DNA of 64,000 nucleotides, taken from assembly GCA_022782405.1 (NCBI GenBank), contig JALFNK010000003.1:1-64000 (forward strand). The letters are read 5' to 3'. This DNA comes from Alistipes sp. (GTDB lineage Bacteria; Bacteroidota; Bacteroidia; Bacteroidales; Rikenellaceae). The position numbers and the translations under genes are program-made. The notes beneath the pieces are model-generated. The model did no database searches. It had not been told where the DNA came from and saw nothing but the letters and a program-made list of their open reading frames with translations. This document shows positions 16,445 to 25,836 of the stretch, piece after piece; positions within the stretch are counted from its first letter, which is position 1, and the number at the start of each line of letters is the position of its first letter.

Positions 16445-17581
16445 ATGACGAAAGTTTTAATTCTGGATCGATCAAAAAGCGTGCGAAACATTCTGCGCGA
16501 ACGCCTCGAATACGAAGGCTTCTCGGCCGAGGTTGCAGAAGATGACGCCCAGGCCTCGGACCTGTGCGGGAGAATACCCTTCGACGTGATCCTTTCGGAC
16601 ACCGGTTGCAAAGTCCCCGACACGGGTATACCGTTCATCGCCCTCTCGAACGACTCGTCGATCGATTCGGCCGTACGCGCCGTACGAAACGGCGCCCATG
16701 ACTTTCTCACCAAACCCATAGACATGAACCATCTGCTGCATTCGATCCAGAAGGCACTCGAGAGCCCGCCGGAGGCAGCTCCGGCAGCAGCCCCGACTGC
16801 CAAACGATGCAAAAGGGCCCACGCGGCACAGGCCGAGCGGATCATCGGCATCTCGCCCGAAATCGAACACGTCCGCCAGCTCATCGACAAGGTCGCACCC
16901 TGCGAAGCCCGCGTGCTCATAACGGGCGAGAACGGAACGGGAAAGGAACTCGTGGCACGCTGGCTCCATGCGAAAAGCGCCCGGGCCGCCGCACCGTTCG
17001 TCGAGGTGAACTGTGCGGCCATTCCCTCCGAACTGATCGAAAGCGAACTTTTCGGACACGAGCGGGGCGCCTTCACCTCGGCCATCAAGCAGCGCAAGGG
17101 TAAATTCGAGCAGGCCGACGGCGGCACGCTCTTCATGGACGAGATCGGCGACATGTCTCTGGCGGCCCAGGCCAAAGTGCTGCGGGCGTTGCAGGAACAC
17201 CGCATCTGCCGCGTGGGCGGGGACAAGGAGATCGAGGTAAACGTCCGCGTGATCGCCGCCACGAACAAGGACCTGCGCGAGGAGATCCGCAAAGGCAACT
17301 TCCGGGAGGACCTCTACCACCGCATCGGCGTCATCATCATCCGCGTTCCGGCCCTGCGCGAACATGCCCGGGACATTCCGACGCTCGTCGAACACTTCAT
17401 CCGTCTTGTCAGCGAGGAATACGGTGTGCAGCCCAAGGAGATCGACCCGGATGCGATGGAAGCACTGCAGGCCATGCCCTGGACTGGCAATATCCGCGAG
17501 CTGCGCAACGTCATCGAACGGCTCATCGTCCTTTCGTCCGAGCGCATCACCCTCGATGACGTGAAGGCCTACTGCAACTGA
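16445..17581 (+). CDS. NtrC-like sigma-54 activator without DNA-binding domain
   Basis: 378 residues. The start at 16445 (MTKVLILDRSK) begins a receiver domain with phosphorylatable Asp (VILSDTG) and a conserved Lys (FLTKPI). The acidic pair near the N-terminus is reduced to LDRS. A linker rich in Ala/Pro (about 105-125) leads to the AAA+ domain: Walker A GENGTGKE, the sigma-54 contact loop GAFTSA (usual GAFTGA), Walker B MDEIGDM and ATNKDLRE. The protein ends at DDVKAYCN just after the AAA+ lid, so the usual Fis-type HTH is missing. It may activate without specific enhancer binding, or may act through a partner. Confidence 0.85.
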   Translation: MTKVLILDRSKSVRNILRERLEYEGFSAEVAEDDAQASDLCGRIPFDVILSDTGCKVPDTGIPFIALSNDSSIDSAVRAVRNGAHDFLTKPIDMNHLLHSIQKALESPPEAAPAAAPTAKRCKRAHAAQAERIIGISPEIEHVRQLIDKVAPCEARVLITGENGTGKELVARWLHAKSARAAAPFVEVNCAAIPSELIESELFGHERGAFTSAIKQRKGKFEQADGGTLFMDEIGDMSLAAQAKVLRALQEHRICRVGGDKEIEVNVRVIAATNKDLREEIRKGNFREDLYHRIGVIIIRVPALREHARDIPTLVEHFIRLVSEEYGVQPKEIDPDAMEALQAMPWTGNIRELRNVIERLIVLSSERITLDDVKAYCN

Positions 17582-17609
17582 CGGCCGCATCGGGCAGCAG
17601 CCGGCCGGA

Positions 17610-18260
17610 TCACAACAACGCGAGAATCTCGTCGGGGCGATCGGCCAAGTGCCGTGCACCGGCAGCCTCGAGCTCCCCGCGATCGCGGAAGCCCCACGTT
17701 ACGCCTACCGAGCGGACCCCCGCGGCGGCAGCCGTCTCCATGTCCACTCCCGAATCGCCAACATAAAGCGTCCGGTCCCGGGCGACTCCCGTCGTTGCGA
17801 GGATCTCCTTCACGACTGCCGGATCGGGCTTCAGGGGAACATCCGGGCGCTGTCCGAAAACCACGGCAAAAGGCGCCGCGGGGAAAAACAGCCGGATGAG
17901 CTTCTCGGTGCCTGCCTGAAACTTGTTCGAGGCGACGGCCATGCGGACGCCCCGCCGTGCGAGTTCGGCAACCAGCTCCGGAATGCCCGGATAGGGTTTG
18001 GTGTAGACATCGATGTGTTCGGTATAATACTTCACGAAGTCGGCACGCACGAGCGCCACGTTTTCGGGTGTGCGCAGCTGCTCGGGAAGCGCCCGCTCGA
18101 CAAGCCGCATGATGCCGTTGCCGACGAAATGGCAGTACTCCTCGTAGGAGTGCTGCGGAAGGCCGCGGAGCGCCAGCACGGCATTGCAGGCCACGGCCAG
18201 GTCGCCGATCGTGTTGAGCAGCGTGCCGTCAAGATCGAAGATGACAAGTTCCGTATTCAT
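17610..18260 (-). CDS. gph: HAD-family phosphoglycolate phosphatase-like
   Basis: 216 residues from Met at 18260. HAD motifs: FDLDGTLLNT (I), VASNKF (II region), KPDPAVVKEI (III Lys) and YVGDSGVDMETAAAAG (IV). The cap is of the helical Gph/PGMB type, so the likely substrate is 2-phosphoglycolate or a similar small sugar phosphate. It overlaps the nhaC stop as ATGA, so the two are translationally coupled. Confidence 0.8.
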   Translation of the reverse strand: MNTELVIFDLDGTLLNTIGDLAVACNAVLALRGLPQHSYEEYCHFVGNGIMRLVERALPEQLRTPENVALVRADFVKYYTEHIDVYTKPYPGIPELVAELARRGVRMAVASNKFQAGTEKLIRLFFPAAPFAVVFGQRPDVPLKPDPAVVKEILATTGVARDRTLYVGDSGVDMETAAAAGVRSVGVTWGFRDRGELEAAGARHLADRPDEILALL

Positions 18261-19702
18261 TTTCCGGGTTTGATTTTCCAGCCCACGGCCGCCACCAGAA
18301 GCGACATGAGCGGGCTGACGATATTGAAGATACAGTACGGCATATAGACGAAGGTCGAAACGCCGAGTACGGTGGCCTGCGTCATGCCGCACGAATTCCA
18401 CGGAATGAGCACCGAACAGACCGTGGCCGAATCCTCGACCGAACGGCTCAACAGGCGTTCCTCAAGTCCGCGGCTGGCGTAAAGGTCCCTGAACAGACGG
18501 CCCGAGAGGATGATCGAGATGTACTGGTCGGCCGTACAGAGGTTGAAAAAGATGCCGGCGCCGACCGTAGAGGCCACGGCCGAAAAGGCCCTCCGCACGA
18601 AACGCAGGAAGATGGCCGTGAGCGAGCGCAGCATGCCGCTGCCGGTCATCACGCCACCGAAGCACATGGCGCAGATAATCAGCCACACGGTATTGAGCAT
18701 GCCGGCCATGCCGCGCGTGGCGACCAACTCGTCCAACTGGGGCGTGCCCGTCTCCAGCGACGTGGGTCCGAAGCACGACATGAGCACCCCCTTGAATCCG
18801 GACAGGAAATCGAGTTCGCCGACACCCGCCACACGGGCCACCAGCTCGGGCTGCGCCGCAAGCATCGCCACGCAGGCGAAGACCACGGCCAGGAAGAGCG
18901 TTACGATGGCAGGGAGCTTCCGGGCGATGAGCAGGCCCGTAGCCAACGGCACGAGCAGCAGCCACGGCGTGATGCGGAACGTTTCGCGGAGTGCCTCGGC
19001 GTAGAGCCCCGCCTGCGAATCGGCCCCGTGGCGGAGCATCAGCCCGGCGACGGCAAAGACTCCCAGAGCCACGAGCATCGACGGGACGGTCGTATAGAGC
19101 ATGTAGCGGATATGCGTGAAGACCGGGACGCCGACCGTCGAGGAGGCCAGCACCGTCGTATCGGACAGCAGCGAGATCTTGTCGCCGAAGTAGGCGCCCG
19201 AGATGATCGCACCGGCGACCCAACCCTCGGGGAAGCCCATCGCCTCGCCGATGCCCATGAGCGCCACGCCGATGGTGGCGATCGTGGTCCACGAGCTGCC
19301 GGTCATCAGCGACACGATGGCGCAGATCAGGCACGAGGCAACCAGAAAGAACGAAGGATGGAGAATCTGCAGACCGTAATAGATAAGCGTCGGCACCACC
19401 CCGCTGATCATCCATGTTCCGGCGATGGCGCCGATCAGCAGCAGAATGAGAATCGCCGAGGCCGAGGCCCGGATGTTGTCGATGATGGCCTCCTCCAGTA
19501 CGCTCCAGCGGCAGCGGTAGAGCCCGATGGCGAGCATCACGCAAACCGATGTCGCCGAAAGCAGCGCGATCTGGCTGCCGCCGTTGATGGCATCGCCGCC
19601 GAAGCAGCGGATGACGATATAGAGCAGCCCCGTAAGCACCGCCAGCGGGATGAGCGACACCCACGGCGAAGGAAGCCGTTCGTCCGTTTGTTTTCCGTTC
19701 AT
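18257..19702 (-). CDS. nhaC: NhaC-type Na+/H+ antiporter
   Basis: 481 residues, about 12 membrane spans, inner membrane. The start at 19702 (MNGKQTDERLPSPW) precedes the first span; the frame upstream is open but not protein-like. Family features include GTWMISGVVPTLIYYG, LMTGSSWTTIATIG, GAYFGDKISLLSDTT and ISIILSGRLFRDLY. It exchanges Na+ for H+ and supports pH and sodium homeostasis. TACTTTTG at 19729-19736 could be the -7 box on the minus strand. Confidence 0.9.
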   Translation of the reverse strand: MNGKQTDERLPSPWVSLIPLAVLTGLLYIVIRCFGGDAINGGSQIALLSATSVCVMLAIGLYRCRWSVLEEAIIDNIRASASAILILLLIGAIAGTWMISGVVPTLIYYGLQILHPSFFLVASCLICAIVSLMTGSSWTTIATIGVALMGIGEAMGFPEGWVAGAIISGAYFGDKISLLSDTTVLASSTVGVPVFTHIRYMLYTTVPSMLVALGVFAVAGLMLRHGADSQAGLYAEALRETFRITPWLLLVPLATGLLIARKLPAIVTLFLAVVFACVAMLAAQPELVARVAGVGELDFLSGFKGVLMSCFGPTSLETGTPQLDELVATRGMAGMLNTVWLIICAMCFGGVMTGSGMLRSLTAIFLRFVRRAFSAVASTVGAGIFFNLCTADQYISIILSGRLFRDLYASRGLEERLLSRSVEDSATVCSVLIPWNSCGMTQATVLGVSTFVYMPYCIFNIVSPLMSLLVAAVGWKIKPGK

Positions 19703-19839
19703 GCGTATTCCTTTTATAATTCCGCGCGCAAAAGTACGAAAATCTTGCGAAATGCATCCCTTCCCGCGCCGAAACCGCAGGCCGGAAAACAAGGCTCCGG
19801 ATTTTCGGGCCCGAATCGCGGTTTTTCCGTTTTTTTTTC

Positions 19840-19847
19840 TACATTTG
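19840..19847 (+). promoter_or_regulatory. -7 element before the DUF4492-cydAB operon
   Basis: TACATTTG matches the Bacteroidota -7 box 23 bp ahead of the DUF4492 start; a T-rich stretch precedes it but no proper TTTG lies at the right spacing. Confidence 0.45.
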
Positions 19848-19870
19848 AACGCGCAGAACCCCGAAAAGGT

Positions 19871-20077
19871 ATGGAGACACTCCGCAAAATAGCCCGTTTC
19901 TACATCGACGGTTTCCGGGAGATGACTCTCGGACGGACGCTCTGGACCATCATCCTGTTGAAGCTCTTCATCCTCTTCGCCGTCCTGCGGCTCTTCTTCT
20001 TTCCCGATCTGCTGGCCGGGAAAAGCGCCGAGCAACGCGCCGACCATGTACTTGAAAATCTGATCCCCGAAAATTGA
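19871..20077 (+). CDS. DUF4492 small membrane protein of the cyd operon
   Basis: 68 residues. METLRKIARFYIDGFREM is followed by a single membrane span (TLWTIILLKLFILFAVLRLFFFP) and a short soluble tail. Genes of this family precede cydA in many Bacteroidota. The stop is 4 bp from the cydA start. By position it is a candidate accessory subunit of cytochrome bd, comparable in place to CydX though unrelated in sequence. Confidence 0.8.
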   Translation: METLRKIARFYIDGFREMTLGRTLWTIILLKLFILFAVLRLFFFPDLLAGKSAEQRADHVLENLIPEN

Positions 20078-20081
20078 CGCC

Positions 20082-21647
20082 ATGTTTACCGACTATCTTT
20101 CGACCGTCGACTGGTCGCGGGCGCAGTTCGCCCTGACGGCCATCTACCACTGGCTTTTCGTCCCCCTGACTCTCGGTCTGGGGCCGCTGATCGCCATCAT
20201 GGAGACCCTCTACGTCCGCACCGGCGACGAATTCTGGCGCCGCACGACGAAGTTCTGGATGCGCCTGTTCGGCGTGAACTTCGCCATCGGCGTGGCCACG
20301 GGACTCATCCTCGAATTCGAGTTCGGAACCAACTGGTCCAATTACGCGCACTTCGTGGGCGACATCTTCGGCGCCCCGCTGGCCATCGAAGGCATCTTCG
20401 CCTTCTTCCTCGAGAGCACCTTCATCGCCGTGATGTTCTTCGGCTGGGGGAAGGTCTCGAAACGCTTTCACCTCACGGCCACCTGGCTTACGGCCATCGG
20501 CGCCAACCTTTCGGCCTGGTGGATCCTGGTGGCCAACGCCTGGATGCAGTATCCCGTGGGCTGCACGTTCAACCTCGAGACGGTCCGCAACGAAATGAGC
20601 TCCTTCTCCGAAGTGGCCCTCTCGCCCGTAGCCGTGAACAAGTTCCTGCACACGGTAACTTCGTCGTTCACCCTCGCGGCACTCTTCGTCGTCGGGGTCA
20701 GCGCCTGGTACCTGCTCCGCGGCCGTGAGAAACGCATGGCGACGAAGAGCATTGCCATAGCCTCCCTCTTCGGTCTGGTATCCGCCGTGGCCACAGCCTG
20801 GAGCGGCGACCAATCGGGAGCCATCGCAGCCCGCACGCAGCCCATGAAGCTGGCCGCCATGGAGGCTCTCTACGACGGGGAGCAGGGCGCACCGCTCACG
20901 GTCATCGGACTGCTGCGCCCCGAAGCCGAACGCAGTTCGAACGACGACGCCTTCCACTTCAAGGTGGACATCCCGAAGCTGCTCTCCGTGATGAGTTTCC
21001 GCAACACGGAAGCCTTCGTGCCGGGCATCAACGACCTGATCGAAGGCAATGCGGAGCACGGAATCCTTTCGGCCGGGGAGAAGATGGCCCGCGGCCGGGC
21101 CGTCATCGCCTCGCTCGCCCGCTACCGTCAGGCCCGCGACGAAGGCGACACGGGAACAATGCGTCAGATCGAAGCGCTCTTCGACGCCTCGACACCCCAG
21201 GGCGAACACTTCATGCGCGAATACTTCGCCTACTTCGGATACGGATACCTCGAATCGCCGCAGCAGCTCGTACCGAACGTGCCGCTGCTCTTCTACTCGT
21301 TCCGCGTGATGGTCGGCGCCGGCTGTCTGTTCATCCTGCTGCTGGCGCTCGTCTGGTGGTTCAATCGCCGCGAGCGGCTCGACACGAAACGCTGGCTGCT
21401 CCATGCCGCCGTATGGTGCATTCCGCTGGCGTACATCGCCTCGCAGGCCGGATGGGTCGTCGCCGAAGTCGGACGCCAGCCCTGGGCCATCCAGGGGCTC
21501 ATGCCCGTGAACATAGCCGCCTCGAAGATTCCGAGCGGCTCCGTCACCACGACCTTTATCCTCTTCCTCGTCCTCTTCACGGCGCTGCTCATCGCCGAGG
21601 TGAGCATCCTCTGCCGCCAAATCAAAATCGGCCCCAAAAACGAATAA
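20082..21647 (+). CDS. cydA: Cytochrome bd ubiquinol oxidase subunit I
   Basis: 521 residues, about nine membrane spans. N-terminal WSRAQFALTAIYHWLF holds the conserved His for heme b595. FGVNFAIGVATGLILEFEFG and FAFFLESTFIAVMFFGW are typical CydA helices, and the quinol loop contains the GDQSGA stretch. With CydB it reduces O2 to water at high affinity in the inner membrane, protecting an anaerobe from low oxygen. Operon: DUF4492-cydA-cydB. Confidence 0.95.
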   Translation: MFTDYLSTVDWSRAQFALTAIYHWLFVPLTLGLGPLIAIMETLYVRTGDEFWRRTTKFWMRLFGVNFAIGVATGLILEFEFGTNWSNYAHFVGDIFGAPLAIEGIFAFFLESTFIAVMFFGWGKVSKRFHLTATWLTAIGANLSAWWILVANAWMQYPVGCTFNLETVRNEMSSFSEVALSPVAVNKFLHTVTSSFTLAALFVVGVSAWYLLRGREKRMATKSIAIASLFGLVSAVATAWSGDQSGAIAARTQPMKLAAMEALYDGEQGAPLTVIGLLRPEAERSSNDDAFHFKVDIPKLLSVMSFRNTEAFVPGINDLIEGNAEHGILSAGEKMARGRAVIASLARYRQARDEGDTGTMRQIEALFDASTPQGEHFMREYFAYFGYGYLESPQQLVPNVPLLFYSFRVMVGAGCLFILLLALVWWFNRRERLDTKRWLLHAAVWCIPLAYIASQAGWVVAEVGRQPWAIQGLMPVNIAASKIPSGSVTTTFILFLVLFTALLIAEVSILCRQIKIGPKNE

Positions 21648-21650
21648 GCC

Positions 21651-22799
21651 ATGGATACGCTGACACTGCTCCAACACTACTGGTGGTTCCTTATCGCGCT
21701 TCTGGGCGCCTTGTTGGTCTTCCTGCTCTTCGTTCAGGGCGGGCAGGCCCTGCTCTGCCGCCTCGGGCACACGGAGGAGGAGCGCAACATGATCGTCAAT
21801 GCGCTGGGACGCAAGTGGGAACTCACCTTCACGACGCTCGTAACCTTCGGCGGGGCCTTCTTCGCCTCGTTTCCGCTCTTCTACTCCACGTCGTTCGGCG
21901 GTGCGGTCTATGTCTGGATGGCCATCCTGCTCTGCTTCGTCCTGCAGGCCGTGGCCTACGAATACCGCCGCAAGCCCGCAAATGTCTTCGGCGAACGCAT
22001 GTTCGACGTCTTCCTGATGATCAACGGACTGCTCGGCCCGCTGCTTCTCGGCATGGCCGTCGGGACCTTTTTCACGGGAGCGCCGTTCACCGTCGATCGG
22101 CTCAACCTGGCCAACGCCGAGGGTGGAGCCGTGGTGATCTCGCAGTGGACGACTCCCTGGCACGGCCTCGATGCCGTGGCGAATCCCCGCAACTGGGCGC
22201 TGGGACTCTCCGTTGCACTGCTCTCGATGATTCTGGCCTGCCAGTTCCTCGCACACGATATCGACGACGAAACGATCCGGCTCCGCATCCGGAGCTGCAT
22301 GCACCGCCTCGCCGGCGGCTTCGTGGCGCTGTTCGTCATCTGGCTGCTCTGCCTGCTCATGGCCGACGGATGGACCGCAGATCCCGCCACGGGCGCGATC
22401 TCGGCGGAGCCCCACAAATACCTGCACAACCTGCTCGAAATGCCCGTTGTGGCCGCCATGCTCGTCATCGGTATCGCGGCCGTACTCGGAAGCATCGTCA
22501 TGGGATGGCTCGGGAAACGCCGGGCCATCTGGTTCGGCGGCACGGGCACGGTACTCACGGTGCTCGCCCTGCTGCTTCTGGCCGGATGGAACGACACGGC
22601 CTACTACCCTTCGACCGCAGACATCCAGTCGTCGCTGACGATCCGCAACTCCTCGTCGAGCCTCTTCACGCTGAAGACGATGTTCTGGGTATCGCTCTTC
22701 ATTCCCGTCGTCGTAGCCTACATCGGGTATGCGTGGCGGGCCTTGAGCCGCCGCCCGATCACCCGCGAGGAGATACGCGGAGATGGACATCAATATTGA
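21651..22799 (+). CDS. cydB: Cytochrome bd ubiquinol oxidase subunit II
   Basis: 382 residues, about eight or nine membrane spans. It starts three bases after the cydA stop. LQHYWWFLIALLGALLVFLL, GRKWELTFTTLVTFGGAFFA and a late SLFTLKTMFWVSLF are CydB-like. It forms the heterodimer with CydA. A hairpin terminator follows 14 bp downstream. Confidence 0.93.
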   Translation: MDTLTLLQHYWWFLIALLGALLVFLLFVQGGQALLCRLGHTEEERNMIVNALGRKWELTFTTLVTFGGAFFASFPLFYSTSFGGAVYVWMAILLCFVLQAVAYEYRRKPANVFGERMFDVFLMINGLLGPLLLGMAVGTFFTGAPFTVDRLNLANAEGGAVVISQWTTPWHGLDAVANPRNWALGLSVALLSMILACQFLAHDIDDETIRLRIRSCMHRLAGGFVALFVIWLLCLLMADGWTADPATGAISAEPHKYLHNLLEMPVVAAMLVIGIAAVLGSIVMGWLGKRRAIWFGGTGTVLTVLALLLLAGWNDTAYYPSTADIQSSLTIRNSSSSLFTLKTMFWVSLFIPVVVAYIGYAWRALSRRPITREEIRGDGHQY

Positions 22800-22812
22800 T
22801 CCCGGACACGAC

Positions 22813-22847
22813 AAAAGAGCGGAGACCCGACGGATCTCCGCTCTTTT
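22813..22847. terminator. Bidirectional terminator between cydB and fabI
   Basis: AAAAGAGCGGAGA, 9-base loop, TCTCCGCTCTTTT. The A-run and T-run flanks allow use from both converging genes. Confidence 0.85.
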
Positions 22848-22879
22848 CATGAAACGGCGGGAATCGACTTCCCGGCAAA

Positions 22880-23752
22880 CTACTTCTCCTCCGGACCGCC
22901 GAAGGGATACTGGTGTTCGTGCACGTCGTCGAAACGCATGCCCTTCTCGTAGGTCTTCATCGCACGGCGCGACATGCCCATCGACGAGAAACCGCCGTCG
23001 TGGTAGAGATTCTGCATCGTAACCTTGCGCGTCAGATCCGAGAAGAGCGTCAGCACATAATCGGCGCAATCCTCGGCCGTGGCATTGCCCAGCGGCGACA
23101 TGCTCTCGGCAAAGGACATCAGATCGCCCAGGCCCAGTACGCCGCTGCCGGCCGTGGTCTGCGTCGGCGACTGCGACACGGTATTGATGCGCACATGCTT
23201 CTCGCGGCCGTAGATATAGCCGAAGCTGCGGGCGATCGACTCGAGCAGCGCCTTGGCATCGGCCATGTCGTTATAACCGTAGAGCGTGCGCTGCGCGGCG
23301 ATATAGGAGAGCGCCACGATCGAACCCCACTCGTTGATGGCGTCCTTCTTGCGGGCCACCTGGATGGCCTTGTGGAACGAAATGGCCGAAATATCGAGCG
23401 TCTTCGCAAGGTAATCGTAGTCCAGATCGTCGTAGGTGCGTCCCTTGCGGACGTTGGGCGACATGCCGATCGAGTGGAGCATGAAATCGAACTTGCCGCC
23501 GAAATGCTCCATCGTCTTGTCGATGAGGTTCTCCAGATCCTCCACGCTCGTGGCGTCGGCCGGAACGACGATCGTATGGCACTTCTCGGCCAGTTTGCCG
23601 ATCGTACCCATGCGGATCGACACGGCGGTATTCGTGAGGACGATCTCGGCGCCCTCCTCGACGGCACGTTCCGCCACCTTCCAGGCGATGGACTGCTCGT
23701 TGAGCGCTCCGAAAATCAGACCCTTCTTTCCTTTCAATAAGTTGTAAGCCAT
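22880..23752 (-). CDS. fabI: Enoyl-ACP reductase (NADH)
   Basis: 290 residues from Met at 23752 (MAYNLLKGKKGLIFG). A short-chain dehydrogenase fold with the FabI pattern: GLIFGALNEQSIAWK cofactor loop, HSIGMSP, and active-site Tyr and Lys in the SYIAAQRTLYGYNDMADAKA region, followed by RINTVSQSPTQT. It carries out the last step of each fatty acid elongation cycle. The upstream frame to 25111 is only a shadow of the opposite-strand gene. A strong promoter lies 25 bp upstream. Confidence 0.95.
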   Translation of the reverse strand: MAYNLLKGKKGLIFGALNEQSIAWKVAERAVEEGAEIVLTNTAVSIRMGTIGKLAEKCHTIVVPADATSVEDLENLIDKTMEHFGGKFDFMLHSIGMSPNVRKGRTYDDLDYDYLAKTLDISAISFHKAIQVARKKDAINEWGSIVALSYIAAQRTLYGYNDMADAKALLESIARSFGYIYGREKHVRINTVSQSPTQTTAGSGVLGLGDLMSFAESMSPLGNATAEDCADYVLTLFSDLTRKVTMQNLYHDGGFSSMGMSRRAMKTYEKGMRFDDVHEHQYPFGGPEEK

Positions 23753-23776
23753 CGTAATTGTTTTTGATTTCGGGGG

Positions 23777-23808
23777 CAAAGATAGTGCAAGGTCGCCGCA
23801 ATGCCAAA
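23777..23808 (-). promoter_or_regulatory. Bacteroidota promoter for fabI
   Basis: Minus-strand TTTG, 20 bp, TATCTTTG: exact consensus, with the -7 box ending 25 bp ahead of the fabI ATG. Confidence 0.8.
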
Positions 23809-23944
23809 TTTTATGGTCAAAACGTCCGTATCCGACTCCCGGAGCACCGTGGAAGGGCTTTATACCCCGAAAAAAGCGATCCCGGGATTTGGAAGCTGCA
23901 CTTCGATTCGCTACCTTTGACACCGACGCACCAAAACTCGAAAC

Positions 23945-25633
23945 ATGAAAAGACCTCTCTACGGCCGGATACTCTGCGCCGCATTGCTCTTCGGGGCATG
24001 CACCCCCGGCCGCCAGACGGCGGACACGCTGGTCCGCTGCGAAAAGGCCGTTGCCTCGGCGCCCGACAGCGTGATGCGGGCGCTGAAAGCCATTGCACCG
24101 GAAAATCTCGGAGGCCGCGCAGCACAGGCCCGCTACGCCCTGATCCTGGCCGAGGCCGGCGACCGCACGGGGCATGCCGATGCGAACGATTCGCTGCTCC
24201 GCGTGGCCTGGAACTACTACAGGGAACATCCGCAGGAGATCCGCCGCCAGTGCAAGACCCTCTATTACCAGGGACGCGACAAACTCCGTCGGGGCGACAA
24301 ACCCGGAGCGCTGCGGCTCTTTCTGGAGGTCGAGGAAAAGATCCGGCAGATCGACGAACCCTACTACACGGGATTGCTCTATCTGCGTATCGGAGAGGTC
24401 TACCATGCCGAGTTGAATTTCATCCGGGCCTATCGTTACTGCCGCGAGGCCCGGGACCGCTTTTTGCGGGCGGAACGCCCCCGGGAAACCGCCGAAGCTC
24501 TGCTGGCAATGACATCGGCCGCCCTGCGCATGCGCGATCTGCAACGGGCCCGACGCGACTGCACGTTGGCCCTCGAGCTGGCCGACGAGCTCCACGATGA
24601 CACCCTCGTCCGTCGGAGTCTCAGCCTGTTCGCCACACTCTATGTCGTTTCGGAAACGGAGCGAATCCCGGAAGACCTGCTGCACCGCATCGAAACAGCG
24701 GCATGCTGCGACTCGACCTCCGCAGGACTTTGTACACGGGCACAGGTCCATCTGTTGCGCGGGAATCCGGACCGGGCACTCCGCGACCTGCAGCAGGCCG
24801 AAGAACGGCATCCCGACTGCGAGGAACTCCCGATTCTGTCGTACACCGCATTCCGGGCCGAAACTGCCGCCGGACACTACCCCGAAGCGACCTGCGCCAT
24901 ACACCGTTTCATCTATCTGAACGACTCGCTGACCCGCGCGGCTCTGCATACATCGGCCGGAATGATCGAAAAGGAGTATTTCCGCGAACGTTCGGCCTTC
25001 GCCGACTACCGGATGCGCAGCCGCAGGATCACGGAACGGATCGTAGCGGCCGCAATACTGCTTGTTCTGCTGCTGGCCGGGCTTATCGTCCGCCAACGTC
25101 TCCGGCTTCAACGCTCACGCACGGAACGGGGACTGCAACTTCTCCGCGAAGCCCGGGACGAGTACCGGAAACTCGCCGAATACATCATGGAGAAACGCCA
25201 TACCGAATCCCGGTTGAGAAGCATGATCGCCTCACGTTTCGAGGTAATCGACCGGCTCGGAAAGACCTATTACGAACGGGAAAACACCACATCCGGACAA
25301 CTTGCCATGGCCCGTCAGGTAAAGCAGCTCATCGACGGGTTCGCCGAGAACGGCGAGATGCTCGAAGAACTGGAACAGATCGTCGATGAGGCCCACGACG
25401 GTGCCATGCGGAAGCTGCGCAACGACTTCCCCAGGATGAAAGAGGCCGACACGAGGCTGCTGTGCTACATCTTCGGAGGCTTCTCCCCGCAGGTCATCAG
25501 CCTCTTCATGGAGGAGAGCGTGGCCAATATCTATGCCCGCAAGTCGCGTCTGAAATCCCGCATCCGCCACTCGGATTCGCCCCATAAAGAGTTCCTCGTC
25601 GCCCTTTTGGAGGGGTCGTCAGACAGGTGTTAG
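23945..25633 (+). CDS. TPR lipoprotein with membrane span and HTH-like C-terminus
   Basis: 562 residues. Lipobox at LLFGACTP; residues ~30-330 are helical TPR-like repeats; one membrane span near 365-385 (IVAAAILLVLLLAGLIV); then a coiled-coil stretch. The C-terminal ~110 residues include EADTRLLCYIFGGFSPQVISLF and a helix-turn-helix-like segment ending in RKSRLKSRI, resembling the LuxR-like ends of Bacteroidota TPR regulators. The topology (lipidated outer part, cytoplasmic HTH) suggests a one-piece sensor-regulator. The target is unknown. It is monocistronic, with about 200 bp before the next gene. Confidence 0.7.
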   Translation: MKRPLYGRILCAALLFGACTPGRQTADTLVRCEKAVASAPDSVMRALKAIAPENLGGRAAQARYALILAEAGDRTGHADANDSLLRVAWNYYREHPQEIRRQCKTLYYQGRDKLRRGDKPGALRLFLEVEEKIRQIDEPYYTGLLYLRIGEVYHAELNFIRAYRYCREARDRFLRAERPRETAEALLAMTSAALRMRDLQRARRDCTLALELADELHDDTLVRRSLSLFATLYVVSETERIPEDLLHRIETAACCDSTSAGLCTRAQVHLLRGNPDRALRDLQQAEERHPDCEELPILSYTAFRAETAAGHYPEATCAIHRFIYLNDSLTRAALHTSAGMIEKEYFRERSAFADYRMRSRRITERIVAAAILLVLLLAGLIVRQRLRLQRSRTERGLQLLREARDEYRKLAEYIMEKRHTESRLRSMIASRFEVIDRLGKTYYERENTTSGQLAMARQVKQLIDGFAENGEMLEELEQIVDEAHDGAMRKLRNDFPRMKEADTRLLCYIFGGFSPQVISLFMEESVANIYARKSRLKSRIRHSDSPHKEFLVALLEGSSDRC

Positions 25634-25836
25634 AAAACGAGGCCGCACCGAAAGCATAACGCAAAGACAATCAACGCACGACAGAACACGCATGTTAGAT
25701 TTCAGGACCCGCATCGCAACAGCCGGACGATGCGGATCCGCTATTTTTGCATCCGGAAATCTCCCCGAATGAGGAGCAGCCGGGAAGGCCCTTGTCCGCA
25801 GCCGGCATCATGACACCGATAGCAAAAGTACAAAAC

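Noticed and set aside
19968..23069. 1033-codon open frame on the minus strand opposite cydA/cydB
   Set aside because: Mirror of two clear plus-strand genes; Asp/Glu/His/Arg-rich antisense translation with no motifs.
23753..25111. Long in-frame N-terminal extension of fabI
   Set aside because: The extension lies opposite the TPR gene; FabI family length and a consensus promoter at 23777-23808 fix the start at 23752.
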